Counted from the stretch's first letter, positions 1 through 9,050 are shown. The stretch: 54,413 bases of DNA from Oleispira sp963933055 (GCA_963933055.1 CAWVSY010000022.1:1-54413), one strand, 5' to 3'. The notes: a model not told the origin generated them from the sequence alone. Program-made: numbers and translations.

Positions 1-1
1 A

Positions 2-964
2 GGGATTTTATTAACGGGCTGTGGTGGCAGTTCTTCTACATCAACCGATACCGGTACTAATACAATCAATGTTTCCATTCCTTTTCAGGCCGTCGCGGGT
101 TCTGAGAAAATTGCGTGTGGCAAAACCATTGCAAATTTAGGCGTCGACAGTACGAGTGTAAAAATCGCAGACTTTAGAATGTTTGTGCATGATATAAAAT
201 TAATCACGGACCAAGGCAGAGAAATTCCAGTAAGCCTTGATGCCAGCCAGCCTTCTCAAAACTCAGATGTCGTATTATTGGATTTTCGTGATACCGCTGA
301 AGGTACTTCAATTTGCCCAGAAAACAATACCGTAGATACTGCAAAAAACCCAAACTACAACAATAGTGTTAAAGGTTCAGTAACCATTGATCCTGCTTAT
401 ACTGTGAGTCATATTAAGTTTACTCTAGGCGTACCTTCTGAGCTAAATCATGCAAATCCTTCTGAGCTAGATCATGAGAATCAGCCAAAGGTTCCCGAAC
501 CTCTTCGCAACCCTGGCTTGGCAACCGGTATGCACTGGAATTGGCAAGGGGGTTATAAATTTACCGCTTTTGATGTGCTTCCGACCGGAGGAATTACTAG
601 GCCCTCAGATTCTGGATTCTTAAGTAATAAGTGGAACATACATTTAGGCAGTACAGGGTGCTCTGTTTCTACAACTGAGCTTAATGAGGGTAATGAAGCA
701 GAAGCATGTGCAGCTCCTAATAGGGCTGAAGTGATACTTCCTATCGGAGCATATAACTTAAATAATCTTGCCATTCAATTGAACTACGCAGCCGTGATCG
801 CAAATAACAGTTTAGCGTTAGACGAAGGCGTAAAATCAGGCTGTATGTCTTTTGCTGGCGACCCTGAGTGTAAAGAAGTTTTTGAAGCGTTTGGGCTTCC
901 TTGGGAAAATAATTCCGTAGTAGAGCAAACCGTATTTTCAATTGTAGATCGTGCAGAGAACTAA
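2..964 (+). CDS. MbnP-like copper-binding lipoprotein (5' partial)
   Basis: The reading frame is open to the left edge, so the gene starts before the window; the ATG at 179 is internal. The first visible codons read a lipobox LLTGC (Cys codon 20-22) after a hydrophobic stretch, so this is an exported lipoprotein with almost all of its mature part visible (about 314 residues). The sequence IPFQAVAGSEKIACG, then ADFRMFVHDIKLI and MHWNWQGGYKF, are hallmarks of the MbnP/TIGR04052 family. Members bind copper in the periplasm, and one of their Trp residues is oxidised to kynurenine by the partner MbnH. The partner gene follows after 5 bases, so they are co-transcribed. Oddity: an in-frame 24-bp tandem duplication at 434-481 doubles the PSELxHxN segment. 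Family call is confident; the metal bound here is inferred from the family. Confidence 0.85.
   Translation, partial: GILLTGCGGSSSTSTDTGTNTINVSIPFQAVAGSEKIACGKTIANLGVDSTSVKIADFRMFVHDIKLITDQGREIPVSLDASQPSQNSDVVLLDFRDTAEGTSICPENNTVDTAKNPNYNNSVKGSVTIDPAYTVSHIKFTLGVPSELNHANPSELDHENQPKVPEPLRNPGLATGMHWNWQGGYKFTAFDVLPTGGITRPSDSGFLSNKWNIHLGSTGCSVSTTELNEGNEAEACAAPNRAEVILPIGAYNLNNLAIQLNYAAVIANNSLALDEGVKSGCMSFAGDPECKEVFEAFGLPWENNSVVEQTVFSIVDRAEN
434..481 (+). repeat. 24-bp in-frame tandem duplication inside the MbnP-like gene
   Basis: Two adjacent 24-base units (434-457 and 458-481) match at 21 of 24 positions and encode PSELNHAN and PSELDHEN. Both keep the His. The segment lies just before the MHWNWQGGYKF motif, where family members, as I remember them, have a single xxELNH loop. 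Confidence 0.8.
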
Positions 965-969
965 ATCAT

Positions 970-2172
970 ATGGTTCGTATACTCGCGCTAGTAACCTGCT
1001 CTTTCTTCATGTCCGTTTTACTTTCTGGCTGCGTGCCAGAAAGTAAAACAGTCATCGATGATCAAGGGGCTCGTATTTCATCTTTTGATTGGAATATTCC
1101 AGACTCAATTCCTTTTCCTAAAGTGCCCGCAAATAATCCCATGACGGAAGAAAAATTTCAGCTTGGGCGTCATCTTTTTTACGACAAACGCTTATCGTCT
1201 AATGGTGACATCAGTTGCTCTAGCTGCCACGAGCAGGACAAAGCATTCAGCGATGGCATAACAAGAGCAACCGGAGCAACCGGAGATGTACATCCTCGTA
1301 ATAGCCAAACATTAGTCAATGCCGCTTGGTATCAAACCTTAACGTGGGGCAACCCATTATTGGTGACCATTGAGCAGCAAATCATGTTGCCACTGCTCGG
1401 AACAGATCCTATTGAACACGGTATTAATGAAGCCAACTTCGAACAAATATTGCAGTCTATCCAAGCCGATCCTGTTTATAGCGAATTATTCGCCGCCGCT
1501 TTTCCACAGCAAGAAGATCCATTACTTGGCGAACAAGCTTGGAATAATTCAATTAAATCATTAGCGTCATTTGTGCGCGGTCTTGTTTCATTTAATAGCC
1601 CGTTTGATCGTGGTGAATTAAATGCATCAGCCAAACGAGGCGAACGCTTATTTAATGGCGAAGTTTTAGAGTGTTTTCATTGCCATGCTGGGTATAACTT
1701 TTCCGATGCAACGACCGACCGTGAAACTCAATTTTCTCAATTAGACTTCCACAATACCGGTTTGTATAACATCGATGGATCTGGTGCTTACCCTGAACCC
1801 AATACAGGCCAACATGAAGTAACCGGAAAACCTGAACACATGGGCCGCTTCAGAGCACAGTCATTACGTAATATCGAATTAAGTGCGCCTTATAATCACG
1901 ACGGTTCTGTCGCGACCTTACGAGATGTCATTCTTAATTATGCTAATGGTGGTCGAGTTATTGCCTCTGGCGAAAATTCTGGCGACGGTAGAATGAGCCC
2001 AGTGAAAGATGGCTTTATTGTCTCATTTAATATTACAAATTCAGAAGTAGATGATCTGGTTGAGTTTCTTAAATCGTTAACCGATACCTCATTTGTCACT
2101 AACCCTAGATTCTCTAACCCTTGGTTACCACAGTCGTCACAACAAACCTTCACAGAATCACAAGAGCCTTAG
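970..2172 (+). CDS. MbnH-like di-haem cytochrome c peroxidase family lipoprotein
   Basis: 400 residues. The N-terminus is a lipoprotein signal with lipobox LLSGC (Cys21). Two c-type haem motifs are present, CSSCH (83-87) and CFHCH (235-239), as in bacterial di-haem peroxidases (CcpA/MauG superfamily). The length and the pairing with an MbnP gene 5 bases upstream make it the MbnH branch, whose studied member oxidises a Trp of MbnP to kynurenine through a bis-Fe(IV)-type state. It would act in the periplasm, tethered to a membrane. The downstream barrel gene starts 13 bases later, suggesting a three-gene operon. A generic cytochrome c peroxidase is the alternative, but the neighbour argues against it. 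Confidence 0.88.
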   Translation: MVRILALVTCSFFMSVLLSGCVPESKTVIDDQGARISSFDWNIPDSIPFPKVPANNPMTEEKFQLGRHLFYDKRLSSNGDISCSSCHEQDKAFSDGITRATGATGDVHPRNSQTLVNAAWYQTLTWGNPLLVTIEQQIMLPLLGTDPIEHGINEANFEQILQSIQADPVYSELFAAAFPQQEDPLLGEQAWNNSIKSLASFVRGLVSFNSPFDRGELNASAKRGERLFNGEVLECFHCHAGYNFSDATTDRETQFSQLDFHNTGLYNIDGSGAYPEPNTGQHEVTGKPEHMGRFRAQSLRNIELSAPYNHDGSVATLRDVILNYANGGRVIASGENSGDGRMSPVKDGFIVSFNITNSEVDDLVEFLKSLTDTSFVTNPRFSNPWLPQSSQQTFTESQEP

Positions 2173-2185
2173 CAGGATAGCTGGT

Positions 2186-3424
2186 ATGAAACATTATTTT
2201 TCACTTTTTACATTATTCATTCCCCTGCTAGCACAGGCTCATTATATTCCGGCAAAGGATACGCCAATTACTCTTAATGCCAGCCTTGCGGCTACCTGGC
2301 GTTCAGATAACGTTGTCGAAGAAAATGAATATTGGCAAGTCCCTGGAAGCAATATGGGGGGGGATGCTTGGCCCGCGGAAGAAGGCATTCAGGTTGATGA
2401 GATGACGCTAGGCCTTGGGATTCGTATTGATAAAAATACCTACGGCATTGTTGAAGTTGGCACTCATGCGAGTGGCAGTTCGGATCATAGCTCCGTCAGT
2501 TTAGAACATGCTTACATTGGCTATACCTGCTGTGAAGAGTTTGGGCCTTTGGTTATTGAGGTCGGAAAAATGTCGGCCGCATTTTCACCCAGCTTAAGCT
2601 CACACGCAGCCGAGCGCCTGACCAGCGAAACGTCTTTAGCGGCTGATGTATTTTTTGGCCGCTATTTTCACGACGAAGGTGCGAGGGTTATGTGGCATAG
2701 CGATTCGTTAACGGCCGGAGCTGAAATCTGGAAAGGTAATGCTTTTCCTGCAACGGCTTCTGCGGGGTACGCATGGGATGCTTTTGCACGCTATCAGTGG
2801 CGCGGCAATAATTTTAGCCTTTCTAGTGGCGCATGGTTATATCGTTCTTCTGCAGAAACTCGTGCAGATCACCGCTATGGTGGCGGCCATCAACATACTC
2901 CCGTTGCCGTTCCAGGAGAAACGGTTGCTGTCTTCCCTGATACCCGCTTTACAGGTGATACCGATGTTTATGGTATTCATGCGGATGTTGCCTATACCAG
3001 CGATGATCAATACTGGAAGTCGGGGCTAAAAGCCGAGTTTATGGGTATGCAAATGGACGGCACATTACATGATGCCATTGGTCGCGCGGCTGATTTAGAT
3101 TCAGATCAAACAGGGGCTTGGGCACAGCCTTATATTACGGTGAAGAATCATACTTTTGGTATTCGAGCTGAATGGCTAACCAGTGATAACGTGATTACTG
3201 GCGCACCTGCAAATCAATTAGGCGCTGATTCTGGAATGGCAAATCCGACGAGCTTTGAACCAAGCCGATATACGGCTATTTGGTTATGGCAGTGGAAAGA
3301 AACGATCGCGCTGCGTACTGAAATCATTGATGATCAATCATTATTAGAAGATAACTTACGCTTTGGAGTAGGAATTATCTGGAAGCAAACGTTATGGCCA
3401 TTTAATGGTAAATCGCATCATTAA
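2186..3424 (+). CDS. Outer-membrane beta-barrel protein of the MbnP/MbnH operon
   Basis: 412 residues from the ATG at 2186, which has AGGA just upstream and opens directly into a signal peptide ending LLAQA|HYIP; a longer in-frame start overlapping the peroxidase gene gives no signal peptide. The mature part alternates polar and hydrophobic residues in strand-like segments rich in Tyr, Trp and Gly (GTHASGSSDHSS, LEHAYIGY, AEIWKG, FGVGIIWKQTLW), typical of an outer-membrane barrel. A His-rich loop, RADHRYGGGHQHTP, and a C-terminal SHH could bind metal. No TonB box or plug domain was recognised, so it is not a classical TonB receptor. Its position after MbnP/MbnH suggests a role in moving copper, or another metal, across the outer membrane; that role is inference. 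Confidence 0.75.
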   Translation: MKHYFSLFTLFIPLLAQAHYIPAKDTPITLNASLAATWRSDNVVEENEYWQVPGSNMGGDAWPAEEGIQVDEMTLGLGIRIDKNTYGIVEVGTHASGSSDHSSVSLEHAYIGYTCCEEFGPLVIEVGKMSAAFSPSLSSHAAERLTSETSLAADVFFGRYFHDEGARVMWHSDSLTAGAEIWKGNAFPATASAGYAWDAFARYQWRGNNFSLSSGAWLYRSSAETRADHRYGGGHQHTPVAVPGETVAVFPDTRFTGDTDVYGIHADVAYTSDDQYWKSGLKAEFMGMQMDGTLHDAIGRAADLDSDQTGAWAQPYITVKNHTFGIRAEWLTSDNVITGAPANQLGADSGMANPTSFEPSRYTAIWLWQWKETIALRTEIIDDQSLLEDNLRFGVGIIWKQTLWPFNGKSHH

Positions 3425-3444
3425 TGCCGCCATTTTTCTTATTA

Positions 3445-3480
3445 GAAAGCTTCACCTTTAAATGTAAACGTGAAGCTTTC
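3445..3480. terminator. Convergent hairpin between barrel gene and purU
   Basis: A perfect 11-bp inverted repeat, GAAAGCTTCAC (3445-3455) and GTGAAGCTTTC (3470-3480), with a 14-base loop sits between two converging genes. Neither side has a long T run, so it is a probable bidirectional terminator. Confidence 0.6.
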
Positions 3481-3497
3481 ATCATCGGTTTTAAAAC

Positions 3498-4349
3498 CTA
3501 GAAAACGATGGTTTTATTACCGTGTAATAAAACTCGGTCTTCAACATGGCTTCGAACACCTCGCGCTAAAACACGCTTCTCAACGTCTTTACCTAAACGT
3601 ACGGTATCTTCAATGGTATCGCGATGGCTAATACGCATGACATCTTGATCAATAATCGGACCCGCATCTAGCTCTTCCGTGACATAGTGACACGTTGCAC
3701 CAATTAACTTCACACCGCGCTCAGCAGCTTGGTGGTAAGGTCTAGCACCCGCAAACGACGGTAAGAAACTGTGGTGAATATTAATCACCTGACCTGAGTA
3801 TTCCTGACAAATTTCAGCAGGCAATATTTGCATGTAGCGAGCAAGAACAATGCTGTCCGCTTTATGCTCTGCAATAATGCTGTTCACACGATCGAAGTGT
3901 TCTTGCTTATTGTCTTTATCCACAGGCACATGGAAAAAAGGAATACCATGCCATTCAACCATTGAACGTAAATCGTCATGGTTAGAAATCACACAAGGAA
4001 TCTCACAAAATAATTCTTTACTGTGCACTCGATGTAATAAATCACTCAAACAATGGCTTTCTTTACTCACCATTAAAATGATTTTTTTCGCTTGTGCACT
4101 GTCATTAATCTGCCAATCCATGCCAAATTCAGCCGCAATTGGGGCGAACTTTTCTTTGAACTCTTCTAAGCCAAACGGCAAAGAGTTAGCTTTAATGCAA
4201 TGACGCATAAAGAACCAGCCACTCACTGGATCAGCGTAATGGTTAGCCTCAATAATCCAACCACCTTGAGAGGATACAAACTCCCCTACTTTTGCCACAA
4301 TGCCTACGCCATCTGGGCAGGATATGGTTAATCTATAAACTTGTTCCAT
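3498..4349 (-). CDS. purU: Formyltetrahydrofolate deformylase
   Basis: 283 residues, the normal PurU length. An N-terminal ACT domain (about 5-80, beginning YRLTISCPDGVGIVAKV) is followed by a formyltransferase-type domain with INIHHSFLPSF and the terminal signature DAGPIIDQDV. PurU hydrolyses 10-formyl-tetrahydrofolate to formate and tetrahydrofolate in the cytoplasm, balancing the one-carbon pool and supplying formate to PurT-type purine synthesis. The Asn, His and Asp of the hydrolase site lie in the INIHH and HYVTEELDAGP segments. It is monocistronic, facing the barrel gene, with a 200-base upstream region shared with the CBS-protein gene. Confidence 0.95.
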   Translation of the reverse strand: MEQVYRLTISCPDGVGIVAKVGEFVSSQGGWIIEANHYADPVSGWFFMRHCIKANSLPFGLEEFKEKFAPIAAEFGMDWQINDSAQAKKIILMVSKESHCLSDLLHRVHSKELFCEIPCVISNHDDLRSMVEWHGIPFFHVPVDKDNKQEHFDRVNSIIAEHKADSIVLARYMQILPAEICQEYSGQVINIHHSFLPSFAGARPYHQAAERGVKLIGATCHYVTEELDAGPIIDQDVMRISHRDTIEDTVRLGKDVEKRVLARGVRSHVEDRVLLHGNKTIVF

Positions 4350-4551
4350 TGATTACTCGATACATTCTAAGTACTGTATTTGATAAGCACTATTTTTACG
4401 GGGCGATAACGCACGAACTATTTAACGACATTATCGGTCATACTGATCAATCTGACTAGGGCCATTAAGCTTGCACTAGAATATAGATAGTGGTCTTATG
4501 AAGAAAGTAGTGAAAAGTAGTAATTTGTATATCTTAAAATAGGAAATCAAG

Positions 4552-5181
4552 TTGGCACTGATCGTTGTAGACATGGGAAGGCGTATTATCACGCCACAAA
4601 AAACAGACCCGCGCGGGTCTATTAAAGTTCAATCAACAAAGAATAGCTCTGCGATTGATCAATACCATGACTTCTCACAAGACGAACCTCAAACCCAGCA
4701 AAGTCATGCTGATAACCCGCTTTACCCTGATCCCTATAGCGCCCAAAAACACCGTCAGGCAGAAAAAGAACCTAGCCAAGTTTTTCTAGTCTCCGATATT
4801 ATGTCTACCGACGTTATTAGCCTATACCCCAACGCTACGGTTGCCGATGCTTGGGAGCTTTTTCAACGCCATGGTTTTCAACACATTCCCATTACCGATG
4901 AAAACAATACTGTTTTAGCCATGCTATCCGAACGAGATATTTTACAAGGGCCTGCCGCCCAAGAAAACATTAACCAGAAAAACATTATGGAATTTGCGAC
5001 TCAGCAAGTATTTTGCTTTTCTCCCGATACCGATATTCGCCAAGCAACTCGAACACTCTATGAATATGACCTTGGCGCACTCCCCATTATTTCAGATGAA
5101 CATGAACTGCTAGGCATAGTTACCCGTACTGATATTATAAAAACAGTCAGTCATTATGGCTCTTTAGAGTTATGGGCTTAG
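4552..5181 (+). CDS. CBS-domain pair protein next to ppnN
   Basis: 209 residues. The start is a TTG at 4552, chosen because AGGAAA lies 5 bases upstream; the next in-frame ATG (4573) has no ribosome site. Residues 1-80 are polar and probably disordered. Two CBS motifs follow (about 81-132, starting VSDIMSTDVISLYPNATV, and about 144-200, ending LLGIVTRTDIIKTV), forming one Bateman module of the kind that binds adenosine nucleotides or alarmones. No catalytic domain is attached, so it is likely a regulatory or sensor protein. ppnN begins about 50 bases downstream on the same strand, which suggests a functional link with nucleotide turnover. The specific ligand cannot be read from sequence. Confidence 0.8.
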   Translation: MALIVVDMGRRIITPQKTDPRGSIKVQSTKNSSAIDQYHDFSQDEPQTQQSHADNPLYPDPYSAQKHRQAEKEPSQVFLVSDIMSTDVISLYPNATVADAWELFQRHGFQHIPITDENNTVLAMLSERDILQGPAAQENINQKNIMEFATQQVFCFSPDTDIRQATRTLYEYDLGALPIISDEHELLGIVTRTDIIKTVSHYGSLELWA

Positions 5182-5232
5182 AATCTAGGCTCAGCTTAGC
5201 AACGGTGTAACATGCAACCAGAAGGATTTAAC

Positions 5233-6591
5233 ATGCATACAATTAATGCACACATAACACCCAAAAAGAACTTGCGCGTTTTATCAAAACACGAAGTATC
5301 ACAAATATGCGACATCAACAGTAAGACCTATGAACTGTTTCGTCGCTGTGCGTTTGCAGTATTAAATTGCGGCAGTAACTCTGATGATTATTTATCATCA
5401 ATCGAACAGTTTCGTGATTTTGATATCCGCGTTAATCAAGAAGACCGAGGCATCACTCTTGATGTTAAAGGCGCACCCTCTCATGCTTTTGTGGATGGTG
5501 AAATCATCAAAGGGATTCGTGAGCACTTATTTTCTGTACTCAGAGACATTCTTTATACCGAAGATTCCGTGATCAGCAGCCAACGCTTTAACTTAAATGA
5601 AAGTGAAGATATTACTAATGCGACCTTTCACATTCTAAGAAATGCGAGCATTTTACAGCCTGATTATTTACCACGCTTAGTCGTTTGCTGGGGAGGTCAC
5701 TCTATCCCTCGGGAAGAGTACAACTACAGTAAAAAAATTGGCTATGAATTAGGATTACGCGGCTTAGATGTTGGCACAGGTTGTGGCCCAGGAGCGATGA
5801 AAGGCCCAATGAAAGGTGCAACCATTGGTCACGCAAAGCAGCACATTAAAACAGGCCGCTATATTGGTATAACAGAACCTGGGATTATTGCCGCCGAAGC
5901 CCCCAACCCGATCGTTAATGAATTGGTTATTTTACCGGATATCGAAAAGCGCCTAGAAAGTTTTATTCGTTTGGCACACGGTATTATTATTTTCCCTGGC
6001 GGCCCAGGAACACTCGAAGAGATTCTTTATTTATTGGGTATTCTATTACACCCAGATAATATTGATATTCCGTTCCCCGTTATTTTGACAGGCCCTGCAG
6101 GTAGCGAAGACTATTTTGATAAAGTAAATGACTTTATCGGTTTAACACTGGGTAAAAAAGCTCAGCATCGTTACGACATTGTGATTGATGATCCCGTTAA
6201 AGTTGCTAAGAAAATGAAGTCAGGCTTAGCGGATGTTTTAGCGTATCGAAAAGCCAGTAATGACGCATTTTTTTATAACTGGGGCATTACTATTGAAAAA
6301 AGCTTTCAACTGCCTTTTGAACCTAACCACCAAAACATAGCATCCCTCGAAATATCTAAATCCATGCCGATTCATGAACTAGCCGCGAATTTACGTCGAG
6401 CATTTTCAGGCATTGTTGCGGGTAATGTAAAAGAGGATGGAGTGATGGCGGTTAAAAAGCACGGTGTCTTTCAGATTAACGGCGATGCTGACATTATGCA
6501 TGCGATGGACGATCTATTGACCAGCATGGCGAATCAAGGGCGCATGAAGATTAATGGAAATTACATTCCATGTTATGAAATCGTTAAATAA
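5233..6591 (+). CDS. ppnN: Pyrimidine/purine nucleotide 5'-monophosphate nucleosidase
   Basis: 452 residues from the ATG at 5233, preceded by GAAGGA at 6 bases; the ATG at 5212 would add seven residues and lacks a good ribosome site. The whole length matches E. coli PpnN (YgdH, 454 residues). There is an N-terminal regulatory domain with HAFVDGEIIKGIREHLF, the LOG/lysine-decarboxylase-like core with VVCWGGHSI, GCGPGAMKGPMKGA and the motif PGGPGTLEEILYLL, and the C-terminal segment RRAFSGIVAGNVKE. PpnN splits nucleoside monophosphates into base and ribose 5-phosphate, and the E. coli enzyme is stimulated by (p)ppGpp. The 3' end overlaps the convergent membrane-protein gene by 8 bases. Confidence 0.95.
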   Translation: MHTINAHITPKKNLRVLSKHEVSQICDINSKTYELFRRCAFAVLNCGSNSDDYLSSIEQFRDFDIRVNQEDRGITLDVKGAPSHAFVDGEIIKGIREHLFSVLRDILYTEDSVISSQRFNLNESEDITNATFHILRNASILQPDYLPRLVVCWGGHSIPREEYNYSKKIGYELGLRGLDVGTGCGPGAMKGPMKGATIGHAKQHIKTGRYIGITEPGIIAAEAPNPIVNELVILPDIEKRLESFIRLAHGIIIFPGGPGTLEEILYLLGILLHPDNIDIPFPVILTGPAGSEDYFDKVNDFIGLTLGKKAQHRYDIVIDDPVKVAKKMKSGLADVLAYRKASNDAFFYNWGITIEKSFQLPFEPNHQNIASLEISKSMPIHELAANLRRAFSGIVAGNVKEDGVMAVKKHGVFQINGDADIMHAMDDLLTSMANQGRMKINGNYIPCYEIVK

Positions 6592-7312
6592 TACTGTTTT
6601 GGCTGAGCGGAGTTTTTTCGTTTTTAATAAATAGAAACATCATTATAATGGCAATCATTATTGATGAAAGTAGAAAGACTTGCCAGCCACTTACCATGAT
6701 CGACAAGGTATAGCGTATTAAGGCCAAAAAGCCAAAGTACGCTATCACCGAATATTGAACCCATAAACCCAAGACAATAACGATCGAGAATTCAGAACTT
6801 ACTTGATTGAATTTTTTAGCAAACAGCAGCCCGATATAAGCACACAGTGCGACAATAAACCCAACCACTAAAAATGATAGCCACACAAGTTCATTCGGCC
6901 AATTCATTACTTGTGCAGATTTAGCAGGCCCTGACCACAAAGCATCCCAACTGACGGCTAAAATTAATGCAAAGGTAACCAGTGATTGACAATGGTCTTG
7001 TTCCCCCTCATCCGCGTGCAAATACCCCTTCAGTTCTTGCCATAAAAAGTAAGCAATAAACGAAAAAGCGAATAAGCCAATGATCGGGGTTAATAGTGGC
7101 ATGGATTGAATACTAAAATACGCTAAAAGATACCCAAACATTGGAAATACAGTATGAGTAAACGTCACGCCGCAAATCCAATAGCCCGTTTGGTTTTGCT
7201 TATTCAATTGCTGAGCCCTAACGAATGTCGCAATGGCAACATCAGCCCCAATACCACATCCCATAATCAGGCAGGCTAAAATAAATTCTAATAACACATC
7301 CAGATTAATCAT
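6584..7312 (-). CDS. Polytopic membrane protein of unknown function
   Basis: 242 residues, mostly hydrophobic, with about six or seven predicted membrane spans; the N-terminal span carries EFILACLIMGCGIGADVAIATFVRA. The fold looks like small transport families such as LysE/MntP/TerC types, but I cannot assign a family or substrate. It follows the cytochrome lipoprotein gene with a 33-base gap on the same strand, so the two are probably co-transcribed. The 3' end overlaps ppnN by 8 bases tail to tail. Confidence 0.75.
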   Translation of the reverse strand: MINLDVLLEFILACLIMGCGIGADVAIATFVRAQQLNKQNQTGYWICGVTFTHTVFPMFGYLLAYFSIQSMPLLTPIIGLFAFSFIAYFLWQELKGYLHADEGEQDHCQSLVTFALILAVSWDALWSGPAKSAQVMNWPNELVWLSFLVVGFIVALCAYIGLLFAKKFNQVSSEFSIVIVLGLWVQYSVIAYFGFLALIRYTLSIMVSGWQVFLLSSIMIAIIMMFLFIKNEKTPLSQNSII

Positions 7313-7345
7313 AAAAAATCTCTATTGATTCAGTCTATGTATGAA

Positions 7346-9028
7346 TTAATGAAAATTAAGTACATTAACAATTCCAGTATCCTGACCCAACTCAACCTCT
7401 TTATGAATATTAACAATTTCTTTTACGTGCCCATCTCGACCATGACGATAACTTTGTTCATCCACAATGACTTTGTAGGCTTTATTCATCAATAAGGCAT
7501 GCTCTACTTCAGGCATCAACAAGGTGCTGATATCCGTTTCTAATGCTTTAAAGACCGACGTTTTTTTCTCACCCTGTTTATCATAAAACTTGTTCTTAAC
7601 AGCATGATTATTACGATATTCATTACCACTTGGGTTATGCGTTAAATAGTACCCATATTCTCCCAGACCATCATTGCGTAATGGATCTGATATGCCAGAC
7701 AAATCTTTTTCAAGCCAGCTGTACCAGCCTTGCTTAAAACTTTTGTTATCGAATTTACGCGAAAATGAAAATGTCGTATCTGCAGTTGCCCCTGTTCCAC
7801 TATGGCAACCAATACAAAAATAGCTTTCTTCATAAGACTGTGGCCGAAGATCGCCTTGCTTATCTTCAATAAACCCTTGATAGGTCCAACCTTGCGGCAC
7901 CGTTAAGCCAACTTCCATATTGCCAAGCACTTTTTTTGTTCTATCAGGAAAGTCATGTCGCTCTTTAACTTCTTGGGTAGCAATACGTTCTAATTGATAA
8001 TAATTGCGCCAGTTGTCTTTACGGGCATAGCGTAATTCTTTCATGCGACTCGCCATAGCCGTTTTACCATTTTGGGCATCGATATAACGTACGCTATGTA
8101 AAAATTCGGTTCCAACCGGAAAGAGGCCAGCGGCTAATTTCACTTCATTTTTTTCTAATTTTGTTTTTGCCAGTCCAACGTAACTCATATAAATATTGTC
8201 ATTAGGTGCCCAAGCAAAACGAATCGTATTAGTACGAGACAACTTGCCATCTTTATTCAAATCAACTTTATAAAAATTTTCGTCTACTTCTGGTATGGTG
8301 ATGTCTTTTTGCTTTAATAGAGATTCAATAATCGATAAGTTCAGCTCATAAATATTTTGATTAAAAAGGCCTTTCTCATCTTTTCTAAAAACTTCGGGCA
8401 AACGAATCATCACGTCATCGGTTGAGCCATTAACTGGCATAAACGTGCCTAAAAAAGGATAATAAGCAAAGACACGCCAGCCTGTTAGCTTGCCATCTGG
8501 AGCCACATCAAATCCTTTTTCATTGAAGTTATAATAACTATCAGGAATAAAACCATCCCATTCGCCATTTTCATTTCTATCCCATGCGGCGGGTACTGCA
8601 TTTAATGTATCGGCTAGGATTATGCGGCCACTATTGGTTTGATAATTATCTTGGCGTACATAATTAAGAATAAATTCATCGGTTATTTCTGCGACTTTTT
8701 TAGTATTGTCTTTAAACATATTGTGCCAACGGTTGATTGCTCCTGGCTCGGGAAATACAAGCTCTTGCTGAACATCGATATCATTTAAAAAATTGGGTGC
8801 TTTACTTTCGGTATGACAAACATAACAAGGATTATGAACAGCACCATCTTCTGCGGTCGTTTTTGTATAGCACTGAGGGGGGATATAAGCGGTAGGATTT
8901 TTTAGTACGTCACTTGTTAATTCATCGCTCTCAAATCTTAAATTTTCAGAGTTCAAGTTTTTAGGTTGAGAAGAGTCACACGCAACAAGACACATCATCA
9001 CACAGCAAGAAAGAATAATACGCAGCAT
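7346..9028 (-). CDS. Lipoprotein with two c-type haem motifs and EF-hand-like loops
   Basis: 560 residues. Signal peptide with lipobox LVAC (Cys17). Two CxxCH haem sites are far apart: CYVCH (68-72) and CIGCH (405-409). Two calcium-loop-like segments are visible, DRNENGEWDG (about 150-159) and DLNKDGKLS (about 256-264). It is therefore probably a membrane-anchored periplasmic cytochrome, perhaps calcium dependent. Both CxxCH motifs fall in conserved-looking contexts (NPCYVCHTE and FCIGCHSGTG). I do not recognise a characterised family. It lies downstream of the PhoX-like gene but is separated from it by a strong terminator, so it likely has its own promoter; the membrane-protein gene follows it. 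Confidence 0.75.
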   Translation of the reverse strand: MLRIILSCCVMMCLVACDSSQPKNLNSENLRFESDELTSDVLKNPTAYIPPQCYTKTTAEDGAVHNPCYVCHTESKAPNFLNDIDVQQELVFPEPGAINRWHNMFKDNTKKVAEITDEFILNYVRQDNYQTNSGRIILADTLNAVPAAWDRNENGEWDGFIPDSYYNFNEKGFDVAPDGKLTGWRVFAYYPFLGTFMPVNGSTDDVMIRLPEVFRKDEKGLFNQNIYELNLSIIESLLKQKDITIPEVDENFYKVDLNKDGKLSRTNTIRFAWAPNDNIYMSYVGLAKTKLEKNEVKLAAGLFPVGTEFLHSVRYIDAQNGKTAMASRMKELRYARKDNWRNYYQLERIATQEVKERHDFPDRTKKVLGNMEVGLTVPQGWTYQGFIEDKQGDLRPQSYEESYFCIGCHSGTGATADTTFSFSRKFDNKSFKQGWYSWLEKDLSGISDPLRNDGLGEYGYYLTHNPSGNEYRNNHAVKNKFYDKQGEKKTSVFKALETDISTLLMPEVEHALLMNKAYKVIVDEQSYRHGRDGHVKEIVNIHKEVELGQDTGIVNVLNFH

Positions 9029-9050
9029 AATTCACTCGTTTCCAATAAAA

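Noticed and set aside
2..3424. Complete methanobactin operon
   Set aside because: No MbnB/MbnC-type genes or short precursor peptide are visible; MbnP/MbnH pairs also occur alone.
5212..5232. Earlier ppnN start
   Set aside because: The ATG at 5212 lacks a ribosome site while GAAGGA fits the ATG at 5233, which also matches the family length.
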